Position numbers and translations under genes: made by a program
In this document: positions 1 to 11,570 of the stretch, piece after piece
Numbering within the stretch: the first letter of the stretch is position 1
Layout: every line of letters starts with the position of its first letter
Notes under the pieces: model-generated
What the model saw: the letters and a program-made list of their open reading frames with translations, nothing else
The model's database searches: none
Told to the model about the DNA's origin: nothing
Assembly: GCA_964016885.1 (NCBI GenBank)
Contig: OZ024744.1
Span: forward strand, 23,978,798 to 24,042,797
Direction of reading: 5' to 3'
Source of the DNA: Eledone cirrhosa
Lineage: Eukaryota > Mollusca > Cephalopoda > Octopoda > Eledonidae
DNA: 64,000 nucleotides

Positions 1-1394
1 AAGAACTGACTCGTTTTAACAACAGTTGAATCTTAAAAACGGACTCGTTTTAACCGCAGCTGAATCTTATAAAACAACTCGTTTTAACAACAGTTGAATC
101 TTCAGATAAAACTCGTTTTAACAACAGATGATTCTCAAGAATTGACTCGTTTTAACAACAATTAAATCTTAAGACAAAACCCGTTTTAACAACAGTTGAA
201 TCTTAAGAACTGACTCGTTTTAACAACAGTTGAATCTTAAGATAAAATTCGTTTTAACAACAGTTGAATCTTAAGAACTAATTCGTTTTAACAACAGTTC
301 AAACTTAAGAACAGACTCGTATTAACAACAGTTGAATCTTATTATAAAACTCATTTTAACAACAGTTCAACCTTAAGAACTGACTCGTTTTAACAACAGT
401 TGAATCTTCAAATAAACCTCGTTTTAACAACAGTTGCATCTTAAGAACTGGCTCGTTTAAACAACAGTTGAATCTTAAGATAAAACTCGTTTTAACAACA
501 GTTGAATCTTAAGAACTGACTCGTTTTAACAACAGTTGAATCTTCAAATAAAACTCGTTTTAACAACAGTTGAATCTTAAGAACTGACTCGTTTTAACAA
601 CAGTTCAGCCTTAAGAAATGACTCGTTTTAACAACAGTTGAATCTTCAAATAAAACTCGTTTTAACAACAGTTGAATCTTAAGATAAACCTCGTTTTAAC
701 AACAGTTGCATCTTAAGAACTGGCTCGTTTAAACAACAGTTGAATCTTAAGAGCTGATTCGTTTTAACAACAGATGAATCTTAAGATAAACCTCGTTTTA
801 ACAACAGTTGCATCTTAAGAACTGGCTCGTTTAAACAACAGTTGAATCTTAAGATAAAACACGTTTTAACAACAGTTGAATCTTAAGAACTGAGTCGTTT
901 TAACAACAGTTGAATCTTAAGAACTGATTCGTTTTAACAACAGTTCAAACTTAAGAACAGACTCGTATTAACAACAGTTGAATCTTATTATAAAACTCAT
1001 TTTAACAACAGTTCAACCTTAAGAACTGACTCGTTTTAACAACAGTTGAATCTTCAAATAAACCTCGTTTTAACAACAGTTGAATCTTAAGTACTGACTC
1101 GTTTTAACAACAGTTGAATCTTCAAATAAAACTCGTTTTAACAACAGTTGAATCTTAAGAACTGACTCGTTTTAACAACAGTTCAACCTTAAGAACTGAC
1201 TCGTTTTAACAACAGTTGAATCTTCAAATAAAACTCGTTTTAACAACAGTTGAATCTTAAGAACTGACTCGTTTTAACAACAGCTGAATCTTAAGATAAA
1301 ACTCGTATTAACAACAGTTGAATCTTAAGAACTGACTCGTTTTAACAACAGTTGAATCTTAAGAACTGACTCGTTTTATAAACAGTTCAAACTC
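1..1394 (+). repeat. Domain I, block 1
   Basis: The block begins with the domain-I marker (CCGCAGCTG in place of CAACAGTTG, at about 55-63). The next block marker lies exactly 1,394 bp (41 monomers) downstream. Compared with block 3, this block lacks 170 bp (five monomers) between the marker and the AACTAATTCG monomer at about 276: the distance is 237 bp here and 407 bp in block 3. Beyond that the two stay in register at an offset of 2,753 bp to about position 900. The window starts on a monomer boundary, so the true left edge of the block may lie outside. Confidence 0.8.
52..74 (+). repeat. Domain I/II marker monomer (CCGCAGCTG form), first of ten
   Basis: Here CAACAGTTG is replaced by CCGCAGCTG, which turns the CAGTTG box into the palindrome CAGCTG and adds a CpG. 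The monomer is flanked by AAAAACGGACTCG or AAAAACTGACTCG and followed by CTTATAAAACAAC or CTTATAATACAAC. I found it at about 55, 1,449, 2,638, 4,982, 6,068, 8,310, 11,369, 12,661, 15,720 and 26,441. It is absent from 16 kb to the right end except in the transplanted island at 24.5-26.65 kb. Confidence 0.85.
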
Positions 1395-2583
1395 AAGAAC
1401 TGACTCGTTTTAACAACAGTTGAATCTTAAAAACGGACTCGTTTTAACCGCAGCTGAATCTTATAAAACAACTCGTTTTAACAACAGTTGAATCTTCATA
1501 TAAAACTCGTTTTAACAACAGATGATTCTCAAGAACTGACTCGTTTTAACAACAGTTGAATCTTAAGATAAAACTCATTTTAACAACAGTTGAATCTTAA
1601 GAACTGACTCGTATTAACAACAGTTCAACCTTAAGAACTGACTCGTTTTAACAACTGCTGAATCTTCAAATAAAACTCGTTTTAACAACAGTTGAATCTT
1701 AAGAATTGACTCGTTGTAACAACAATTAAATCTTAAGACAAAACCCGTTTTAACAACAGTTGAATCTTAAGACCTGGCTCGTTTTAACAACAGTTGAATC
1801 TTCAAATAAACCTCGTTTTAACAACAGTTGCATCTTAAGAACTGGCTCGTTTAAACAACAGTTGAATCTTAAGATAAAACCCGTTTTAACAACAGTTGAA
1901 TCTTAAGAACTGACTCGTTTTAACAACAGTTGAATCTTCAAATAAAACTCGTTTTAACAACAGTTGAATCTTAAGAACTGACTCGTTTTAACAACAGTTC
2001 AACCTTAAGAACTGACTCGTTTTAACAACAGTTGAATCTTCAAATAAAACTCGTTTTAACAACAGTTGAATCTTAAGAATTGACTCGTTTTAACAACAGT
2101 TGAATCTTAAGACAAAACCCGTTTTAACAACAGTTGAATCTTAAGAACTGACTCGTTTTAACAACAGTTGAATCTTAAGATAAAACTAGTTTTAACAACA
2201 GTTGAATCTTAAGAACTGACTCGTTTTATCAACAGTTGAATCTTAAGATAAACTCGTTTTAACAACAGTTGAATCTTAAGTACTGACTCGTTTTAACAAC
2301 AGTTGAATCTTCAAATAAAACTCGTTTTAACAACAGTTGAATCTTAAGAACTGACTCGTTTTAACAACAGTTCAACCTTAAGAACTGACTCGTTTTAACA
2401 ACAGTTGAATCTTCAAATAAAACTCGTTTTAACAACAGTTGAATCTTAAGAACTGACTCGTTTTAACAACAGCTGAATCTTAAGATAAAACTCGTATTAA
2501 CAACAGTTGAATCTTAAGAACTGACTCGTTTTAACAACAGTTGAATCTTAAGAACTGACTCGTTTTATAAACAGTTCAACCTC
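1395..2583 (+). repeat. Domain I, block 2
   Basis: This second block starts with the same CCGCAGCTG marker (about 1,449). It keeps the run of monomers around 1,560-1,740 that block 1 lacks. It misses the AACTAATTCG group that block 1 carries at about 276. Its right part (about 1,800-2,583) matches 4,145-4,927 at an offset of 2,344-2,345 bp. Total length is 1,189 bp, 35 monomers minus one base; the missing base is in a 33-bp B monomer near 2,250. Confidence 0.78.
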
Positions 2584-4927
2584 AAGAACTGACTCGTTTT
2601 AACAACAGTTGAATCTTAAAAACGGACTCGTTTTAACCGCAGCTGAATCTTATAAAACAACTCGTTTTAACAACAGTTGAATCTTCAGATAAAACTCGTT
2701 TTAACAACAGATGATTCTCAAGAACTGACTCGTTTTAACAACAGTTGAATCTTAAGATAAAACTCGTTTTAACAACAGTTGAATCTTAAGAACTGACTCG
2801 TATTAACAACAGTTCAACCTTAAGAACTGACTCGTTTTAACAACTGTTGAATCTTCAAATAAAACTCGTTTTAACAACAGTTGAATCTTAAGAATTGACT
2901 CGTTTTAACAACAATTAAATCTTAAGACAAAACCCGTTTTAACAACAGTTGAATCTTAAGAACTGACTCGTTTTAACAACAGTTGAATCTTAAGATAAAA
3001 TTCGTTTTAACAACAGTTGAATCTTAAGAACTAATTCGTTTTAACAACAGTTCAAACTTAAGAACAGACTCGTATTAACAACAGTTGAATCTTATTATAA
3101 AACTCATTTTAACAACAGTTCAACCTTAAGAACTGACTCGTTTTAACAACAGTTGAATCTTCAAATAAACCTCGTTTTAACAACAGTTGCATCTTAAGAA
3201 CTGGCTCGTTTAAACAACAGTTGAATCTTAAGATAAAACTCGTTTTAACAACAGTTGAATCTTAAGAACTGACTCGTTTTAACAACAGTTGAATCTTCAA
3301 ATAAAACTCGTTTTAACAACAGTTGAATCTTAAGAACTGACTCGTTTTAACAACAGTTCAACCTTAAGAACTGACTCGTTTTAACAACAGTTGAATCTTC
3401 AAATAAAACTCGTTTTAACAACAGTTGAATCTTAAGATAAACCTCGTTTTAACAACAGTTGCATCTTAAGAACTGGCTCGTTTAAACAACAGTTGAATCT
3501 TAAGAGCTGATTCGTTTTAACAACAGATGAATCTTAAGATAAACCTCGTTTTAACAACAGTTGCATCTTAAGAACTGGCTCGTTTAAACAACAGTTGAAT
3601 CTTAAGATAAAACACGTTTTAACAACAGTTGAATCTTAAGAACTGAGTCGTTTTAACAACAGTTGAATCTTAAGAACTGATTCGTTTTAACAACAGTTCA
3701 AACTTAAGAACAGACTCGTATTAACAACAGTTGAATCTTATTATAAAACTCATTTTAACAACAGTTCAACCTTAAGAACTGACTCGTTTTAACAACAGTT
3801 GCATCTTAAGAACTGGCTCGTTTAAACAACAGTTGAATCTTAAGATAAAACTCGTTTTAACAACAGTTGAATCTTAAGAACTGACTCGTTTTAACAACAG
3901 TTGAATCTTCAAATAAAACTCGTTTTAACAACAGTTGAATCTTAAGAACTGACTCATTTTAACAACAGTTGAATCTTAAGATAAAATTCGTTTTAACAAC
4001 AGTTGAATCTTAAGAACTAATTCGTTTTAACAACAGTTCAAACTTAAGAACAGACTCGTATTAACAACAGTTGAATCTTATTATAAAACTCATTTTAACA
4101 ACAGTTCAACCTTAAGAACTGACTCGTTTTAACAACAGTTGAATCTTCAAATAAACCTCGTTTTAACAACAGTTGCATCTTAAGAACTGGCTCGTTTAAA
4201 CAACAGTTGAATCTTAAGATAAAACCCGTTTTAACAACAGTTGAATCTTAAGAACTGACTCGTTTTAACAACAGTTGAATCTTCAAATAAAACTCGTTTT
4301 AACAACAGTTGAATCTTAAGAACTGACTCGTTTTAACAACAGTTCAACCTTAAGAACTGACTCGTTTTAACAACAGTTGAATCTTCAAATAAAACTCGTT
4401 TTAACAACAGTTGAATCTTAAGAATTGACTCGTTTTAACAACAGTTGAATCTTAAGACAAAACCCGTTTTAACAACAGTTGAATCTTAAGAACTGACTCT
4501 TTTAACAACAGTTGAATCTTAAGATAAAACTAGTTTTAACAACAGTTGAATCTTAAGAACTGACTCGTTTTATCAACAGTTGAATCTTAAGATGAACTCG
4601 TTTTAACAACAGTTGAATCTTAAGTACTGACTCGTTTTAACAACAGTTGAATCTTCAAATAAAACTCGTTTTAACAACAGTTGAATCTTAAGAACTGACT
4701 CGTTTTAACAACATTTCAACCTTAAGAACTGACTCGTTTTAACAACAGTTGAATCTTCAAATAAAACTCGTTTTAACAACAGTTGAATCTTAAGAACTGA
4801 CTCGTTTTAACAACAGCTGAATCTTAAGATAAAACTCGTATTAACAACAGTTGAATCTTAAGAACTGACTCGTTTTAACAACAGTTGAATCTTAAGAACT
4901 GACTCGTTTTATAAACAGTTCAACCTC
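2584..4927 (+). repeat. Domain I, block 3 (2,344-bp higher-order unit)
   Basis: This is the fullest unit of domain I, 2,344 bp between successive CCGCAGCTG markers (69 monomers minus two bases). It contains the AACTAATTCG group twice, at 3,031 and 4,017, 986 bp (exactly 29 monomers) apart, so it has an internal duplication. Its first about 860 bp repeat in block 4 at the same 2,344-bp offset. One base is missing from a T run near 4,498 (GACTCTTTTAAC in place of GACTCGTTTTAAC), a private change that could mark this copy. Confidence 0.82.
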
Positions 4928-6014
4928 AAGAACTGACTCGTTTTAACAACAGTTGAATCTTAAAAACGGACTCGTTTTAACCGCAGCTGAATCTTATAAA
5001 ACAACTCGTTTTAACAACAGTTGAATCTTCAGATAAAACTCGTTTTAACAACAGATGATTCTCAAGAACTGACTCGTTTTAACAACAGTTGAATCTTAAG
5101 ATAAAACTCGTTTTAACAACAGTTGAATCTTAAGAACTGACTCGTATTAACAACAGTTCAACCTTAAGAACTGACTCGTTTTAACAACTGTTGAATCTTC
5201 AAATAAAACTCGTTTTAACAACAGTTGAATCTTAAGAATTGACTCGTTTTAACGACAATTAAATCTTAAGACAAAACCCGTTTTAACAACAGTTGAATCT
5301 TAAGAACTGACTCGTTTTAACAACAGTTGAATCTTAAGATAAAATTCGTTTTAACAACAGTTGAATCTTAAGAACTAATTCGTTTTAACAACAGTTCAAA
5401 CTTAAGAACAGACTCGTATTAACAACAGTTGAATCTTATTATAAAACTCATTTTAACAACAGTTCAACCTTAAGAACTGACTCGTTTTAACAACAGTTGA
5501 ATCTTCAAATAAACCTCGTTTTAACAACAGTTGCATCTTAAGAACTGGCTCGTTTAAACAACAGTTGAATCTTAAGATAAAACTCGTTTTAACAACAGTT
5601 GAATCTTAAGAACTGACTCGTTTTAACAACAGTTGAATCTTCAAATAAAACTCGTTTTAACAACAGTTGAATCTTAAGAACTGACTCGTTTTAACAACAG
5701 TTCAACCTTAAGAACTGACTCGTTTTAACAACAGTTGAATCTTCAAATAAAACTCGTTTTAACAACAGTTGAATCTTAAGATAAACCTCGTTTTAACAAC
5801 AGTTGAATCTTAAGAATTGACTCGTTTTAACAACAGTTGAATATTAAGACAAAACCCGTTTTAACAACAGTTGAATCTTAAGAACTGACTCGTTTTAACA
5901 ACAGTTGAATCTTAAGATAAAACTCGTTTTAACAACAGTTGAATCTTAAGAACTGACTCGTTTTATCAACAGTTGAATCTTAAGATAAACTCGTTTTAAC
6001 AACAGTTGAATCTT
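4928..6014 (+). repeat. Domain I, block 4, internally deleted
   Basis: The block follows block 3 in register at 2,344 bp until about 5,795. It then jumps to sequence matching about 4,410-4,600, so roughly 0.95 kb of the block-3 pattern is missing. The join sits within ordinary monomers and keeps the 34-bp phase, as expected for exchange between misaligned monomers. The tail of the block includes an A monomer with TTTTATCAAC and a 33-bp B monomer, as at the end of blocks 2 and 3. Confidence 0.75.
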
Positions 6015-7219
6015 AAGAACTGACTCGTTTTAACAACAATTGAATATTAAAAACTGACTAGTTTTAACCGCAGCTGAATCTTATAATACAACTCGTTTTA
6101 ACAACAGTTGAATCTTCAGATAAAACTCGTTTTAACAACAGATGATTCTCAAGAACTGACTCGTTTTAACAACAGTTGAATCTTAAGATAAAACTCGTTT
6201 TAACAACAGTTGAATCTTAAGAACTGACTCGTATTAACAACAATTGAATCTTAAGATAACATTCGTTTTAACAACAGTTGCATCTTAAGAACTGACTCGT
6301 TTTAACGACAGTTGAATCTTAAGATAAACCTCGTTTTAACAACGGTTGAATCTTAAGAACTGACTCGTTTTATCAACAGTTCAACCTTAAGAACTGACTC
6401 ATTTTAACAACAGTTGAATCCTCAAATAAAACTCGTTTTAACAACAGTTGAATGTTAAGAACTGATTCGTTTTAACAACAGCTGAATCTTAAGATAAACT
6501 CGTTTTAACAACAGTTGAATCTTAAGATAAACCTCGTTTTAACAACAGTTTAATCTTAAGAACTGACTCGTTTTAACAACAGTTGAATCTTAAGATAAAA
6601 TTCGTTTTAACAACAGTTGAATCTTAAGAGCTGATTCGTTTTAACAACAGTTCAAACTTAAGAACTGACTCGTTTTAACAACAGTTGAATCTTAAGATAA
6701 AACTCGTTTTAACAACAGTTGAATCTTAAGAACTGACTCGTTTTAACAACAGTTGAATCTTAAGAACTGACTCGTTTTAACAACAGTTGAATCTTATGAT
6801 AAAACCCATTTTAACAACAGTTGAATCTTAAGATTTAACTAGTTTTAACAACAGTTGAATCTTAAGAACTGATTCGTTTTAACAACAGTTCAAACTTAAG
6901 AACTGACTCGTATTAAGAACAGTTGAATCTTATTATAAAACTCATTTTAACAACAGTTGAATCTTAAGAACTGATTCGTTTTAACAACAGATGAATCTTA
7001 AGATAAACCTCGTTTTAACAACAGTTGCATCTTAAGAACTGGCTCGTTTAAACAACAGTTGAATCTTAAGATAAAACACGTTTTAACAACAGTTGAATCT
7101 TAAGAACTGAGTCGTTTTAACAACAGTTGAATCTTAAGATAAACTCGTTTTAACAACATTTGAATCTTAAGAACTGACTCGTTTTAACAACAGCTGAATC
7201 TTAAGATAAAACTCGTTTT
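6015..7219 (+). repeat. Domain I/II transition block
   Basis: The block starts with a diverged copy of the domain-I marker (about 6,066). It then carries a run found again in domain II: AAGATAACATTCG (about 6,252), TTTTAACGACAG and AACGGTTG (about 6,341). Marker and run recur together 2,242 bp downstream at about 8,309-8,590, where two monomers are missing. The stretch 6,350-7,219 is a mixed series of A and B monomers. It includes one GTATTAAGAACAG variant (about 6,911) and GATTTAACTAG (about 6,832) that I did not notice elsewhere. Confidence 0.7.
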
Positions 7220-8392
7220 AACAACAGTTGAATCTTAAGAACTGACTCGTTTTAACAACAGCTGAATCTTAAGATAAAAGTCGTTTTAACAACAGTTGAA
7301 TCTTAAGAACTGACTCGTTTTAACAACAGTTCAACCTTAAGAACTGACTCGTTTTAACAACTGTTGAATCTTCAAATAAAACTCGTTTTAACAACAGTTG
7401 AATCTTAAGAACAGACTCGTATTAACAACAGTTGAATCTTATTATAAAACTCATTTTAACAACAGTTCAACCTTAAGAACTGACTCGTTTTAACAACAGT
7501 TAAATCTTCAAATAAACCTCGTTTTAACAACAGTTGCATCTTAAGAACTGGCTCGTTTAAACAACAGTTGAATCTTAAGATAAAACTCGTTTTAACAACA
7601 GTTGAATCTTAAGAACTGACTCGTTTTAACAACAGTTGAATCTTCAAATAAAACTCGTTTTAACAACAGTTGAATCTTAAGAACTGACTCATTTTAACAA
7701 CAGTTGAATCTTAAGATAAAATTCGTTTTAACAACAGTTGAATCTTAAGAACTAATTCGTTTTAACAACAGTTCAAACTTAAGAACAGACTCGTATTAAC
7801 AACAGTTGAATCTTATTATAAAACTCATTTTAACAACAGTTCAACCTTAAGAACTGACTCGTTTTAACAACAGTTGAATCTTCAAATAAACCTCGTTTTA
7901 ACAACAGTTGCATCTTAAGAACTGGCTCGTTTAAACAACAGTTGAATCTTATGATAAAACTCGTTTTAACAACAGTTGAATCTTAAGAACTGACTCGTTT
8001 TAACAACAGTTGAATCTTCAAATAAAACTCGTTTTAACAACAGTTGAATCTTAAGAACTGACTCGTTTTAACAACAGTTCAACCTTAAGAACTGACTCGT
8101 TTTAACAACAGTTGAATCTTCAAATAAAACTCGTTTTAACAACAGTTGAATCTTAAGAACTGACTCGTTTTAACAACAGCTGAATCTTAAGATAAAACTC
8201 GTTTTAACAACAGTTGAATCTTAAGAACTGACTCGTTTTATAAACAGTTCAACCTTAAGAACTGACTCGTTTTAACAACAGTTGAATCTTAAAAACGGAC
8301 TCGTTTTAACCGCAGCTGAATCTTATAATACAACTCGTTTTAACAACAGTTGAATCTTCAGATAAAACTCGTTTTAACAACAGATGATTCTC

Positions 8393-8426
8393 AAGAACTG
8401 ACTCGTTTTAACAACAGTTGAATCTT
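8393..8426 (+). repeat. Representative type A monomer (34 bp)
   Basis: This is a clean example of the A form: head AAGAACTGAC, core TCGTTTTAACAACAG, tail TTGAATCTT, 11 of 34 bases G or C. Common A variants across the window are heads ending in GATTCG, GGCTCG, GAATCG, GACTAG or GACTGG in place of GACTCG. Other variants have the tail TTCAACCTT or TTCAAACTT, or the box CAGCTG in place of CAGTTG. The TTCAACCTT tail is followed by an A head and gives CAGTTC and GAACTG eight bases apart, a perfect 6-bp inverted repeat. Confidence 0.95.
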
Positions 8427-8460
8427 AAGATAAAACTCGTTTTAACAACAGTTGAATCTT
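8427..8460 (+). repeat. Representative type B monomer (34 bp)
   Basis: The B form differs from A only in the head, AAGATAAAAC, with 9 of 34 bases G or C. When B follows a normal tail, the junction reads ATCTTAAGAT, a perfect 10-bp palindrome. A frequent sub-form follows a TTC tail (TTCAAATAAAAC), which destroys the CTTAAG site. Shortened forms are common: AAGATAAACTCG (33 bp), AAGATAAATCG (32 bp) and CTTAAATAAAAC (33 bp). These explain why higher-order periods fall slightly short of multiples of 34. Confidence 0.95.
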
Positions 8461-11400
8461 AAGAACTGACTCGTATTAACAACAATTGAATCTTAAGATA
8501 ACATTCGTTTTAACAACAGTTGCATCTTAAGAACTGACTCGTTTTAACGACAGTTGAATCTTAAGATAAACCTCGTTTTAACAACGGTTGAATCTTAAGA
8601 ACTGACTCGTTTTAACAACAGTTGAATCTTCAAATAAAACTCGTTTTAACAACAGTTGAATGTTAAGAACTGATTCGTTTTAACAACAGCTGAATCTTAA
8701 GATAAACTCGTTTTAACAACAGTTGAATCTTAAGATAAACCTCGTTTTAACAACAGTTTAATCTTAAGAACAGACTCGTTTTAACAACAGTTGAATCTTA
8801 AGATAAAATTCGTTTTAACAACAGTTGAATCTTAAGAACTGATTCGTTTTAACAACAGTTCAAACTTAAGAACTGACTCGTTTTAACAACAGTTGAATCT
8901 TAAGATAAAACTCGTTTTAACAACAGTTGAATCTTAAGAACTGATTCGTATTAACAACAGTTGAATATTAAGATAAAACTCGTTTTAACAACAGTTAAAT
9001 CTTAAGAACTGACTCGTTTTAACAACAGTTGAATCTTAAGATAAAACTCGTTTTAACAACAGTTGAATCTTAAGAACTGTCTCGTTTTAACAACAGTTGA
9101 ATCTTAAGAACTTACTCGTTTTAACAACAGTTGAATCTTATGATAAAACTCATTTTAACAACAGTTGAATCTTAAGATAAAACTCGTTTTAACAACAGTT
9201 GAATCTTAAGAACTGACTCGTTTTAACAACAGTTGAATCTTAAGATAAAACTCGTTTTAACAACAGTTGAATCTTAAGAACTGACTCGTTTTAACAACAG
9301 TTGAATCTTAAGAACTAACTCGTTTTAACAACAGTTGAATATTAAGAACTGATTCGTTTTAACAGCAGTTGAATCTTAATATAAAACTCATTTTAACAAC
9401 AGTTGAATCTTAAGATAAAACTTGTTTTAACAACAGTTGAATCTTAAGATAAACCTCGTTTTAACAACAGTTTAATCTTAAGAACTGAATCGTTTTAACA
9501 ACAGTTGAATCTTAAGATAAAATTCGTTTTAACAATAGTTGAATCTTAAGAACTGATTCGTTTTAACAACAGTTCAAACTTAAGAACTGACTCGTTTTAA
9601 CAACAGCTGAATCTTAAGATGAAACTCGTTTTAACAACAGTTGAATCTTAAGAACTGACTCATTTTAACAACAGTTGAATCTTAAGATAAAACATCATTT
9701 TAACAACAGTTGAATCTTAAAATAAAACTCGTTTTAACAACAGTTGAATCTTAAGAACTGACTCGTTTTAACAACAGTTGAATCTTAAGAACTGACTCGT
9801 TTTAACAACAATTCAACCTTAAGAACTGACTCGTTTTAACAACAGTTGAATCTTAAGAACTGACTCGTTTTAACAACAGTTGAATCTTCAAATAAAACTC
9901 GTTTTAACAACAGTTGAATCTTAAGAACTGACTCGATTTAACAACAGTTGAGTCTTAAGATAAAACTCGTTTTAACAACAGTTGAATCTTAAGAACTGAC
10001 TCGTTTTAACAACAGCTGAATCTTAAGATAAAACTCGTTTTAACAACAGTTGAATCTTAAGAACTGACTCGTTTTAACAACAGTTCAACCTTAAGAACTG
10101 ACTCGTTTTAACAACTGTTGAATATTCAAATAAAACTCGTTTTAACAACAGTTGAATCTTAAGAATTGACTCGTTTTAACAACAATTAAATCTTAAGACA
10201 AAACCCGTTTTAACAACAGTTGAATCTTAAGAACTGACTCGTTTTAACAACAGTTGAATCTTAAGATAAAATTCGTTTTAACAACAGTTGAATCTTAAGA
10301 ACTGATTCGTTTTAACAACAGTTCAAACTTAAGAACAGACTCGTTTTAACAACAGTTGAATCTTCAAATAAACCTCGTTTTAACAACAGTTGCATCTTAA
10401 GAACTGGCTCGTTTTAACAACAGTTGAATCTTAAGAACTGACTCGTTTTAACAACAGTTGAATCTTCAAATAAAACTCGTTTTAACAACAGTTGAATCTT
10501 AAGAACTGACTCGTTTTAACAACAGTTGAATCTTAAGATAAAATTCGTTTTAACAACAGTTGAATCTTAAGAACTAATTCGTTTTAACAACAGTTCAAAC
10601 TTAAGAACAGACTCGTATTAACAACAGTTGAATCTTATTATAAAACTCATTTTAACAACAGTTCAACCTTAAGAACTGACTCGTTTTAACAACAGTTGAA
10701 TCTTCAAATAAACCTCGTTTTAACAACAGTTGCATCTTAAGAACTGGCTCGTTTAAACAACAGTTGAATCTTAAGATAAAACTCGTTTTAACAACAGTTG
10801 AATCTTAAGAACTGACTCGTTTTAACAACAGTTGAATCTTCAAATAAAACTCGTTTTAACAACAGTTGAATCTTAAGAACTGACTCGTTTTAACAACAGT
10901 TCAACCTTAAGAACTGACTCGTTTTAACAACAGTTGAATCTTCAAATAAAACTCGTTTTAACAACAGTTGAATCTTAAGAATTGACTCGTTTTAACAACA
11001 GTTGAATCTTAAGACAAAACCCGTTTTAACAACAGTTGAATCTTAAGAACTGACTCGTTTTAACAACAGTTGAATCTTAAGATAAAACTCGTTTTAACAA
11101 CAGTTGAATCTTAAGGACTGACTCGTTTTAACAACAGTTGAATCTTAAGATAAACTCGTTTTAACAACAGTTGAATTTTAAGAACTGACTCGTTTTAACA
11201 ACAGCTGAATCTTAAGATAAAACTCGTATTAACAACAGTTGCATCTTAAGAACTGACTCGTTTTAACAACAGTTGAATCTTAAGAACTGACTCGTTTTAT
11301 AAACAGTTCAACCTTAGGAACTGACTCGTTTTAACAACAGTTGAATCTTAAAAACTGACTCGTTTTAACCGCAGCTGAATCTTATAATACAACTCGTTTT

Positions 11401-11570
11401 AACAACAGTTGAATCTTCAGATAAAACCCGTTTTAACAACAGATGATTCTCAAGAACTGACTCGTTTTAACAACAGTTGAATCTTAAGATAAAACTCGTT
11501 TTAGCAACAGTTGAATCTTAAGAACTGACTCGTAATAACAACAATTGAATCTTAAGATAACATTCGTTTT

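Larger units (their letters stand above)
7220..11570 (+). repeat. Domain II, 4,351-bp higher-order unit, copy 1
   Basis: This 4,351-bp unit (128 monomers minus one base) is repeated immediately to the right. Rare monomers used to fix the offset were AAGATAAAAGTCG (7,271 and 11,622), AACTAATTCG (7,752 and 12,103; 10,574 and 14,925), AACATCATTTTAAC (9,691 and 14,042) and GAGTCTTAAG (about 9,950 and 14,301). All give 4,351. The left third contains domain-I type monomers, so the unit was assembled from older blocks. The left edge is placed where homology with the region left of 11,571 fails. Confidence 0.88.

Noticed and set aside
445..456. GTTTAAAC sites in GGCTCGTTTAAACAAC monomers as a special signal
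   Set aside because: The 8-bp palindrome arises from one T-to-A change in the core and simply travels with the higher-order units of domains I and II.
1..7219. Insertion sequence or transposon ends at block borders in domain I
   Set aside because: The borders fall within in-phase monomers, and I saw no terminal inverted repeats, target duplications or transposase-like sequence.
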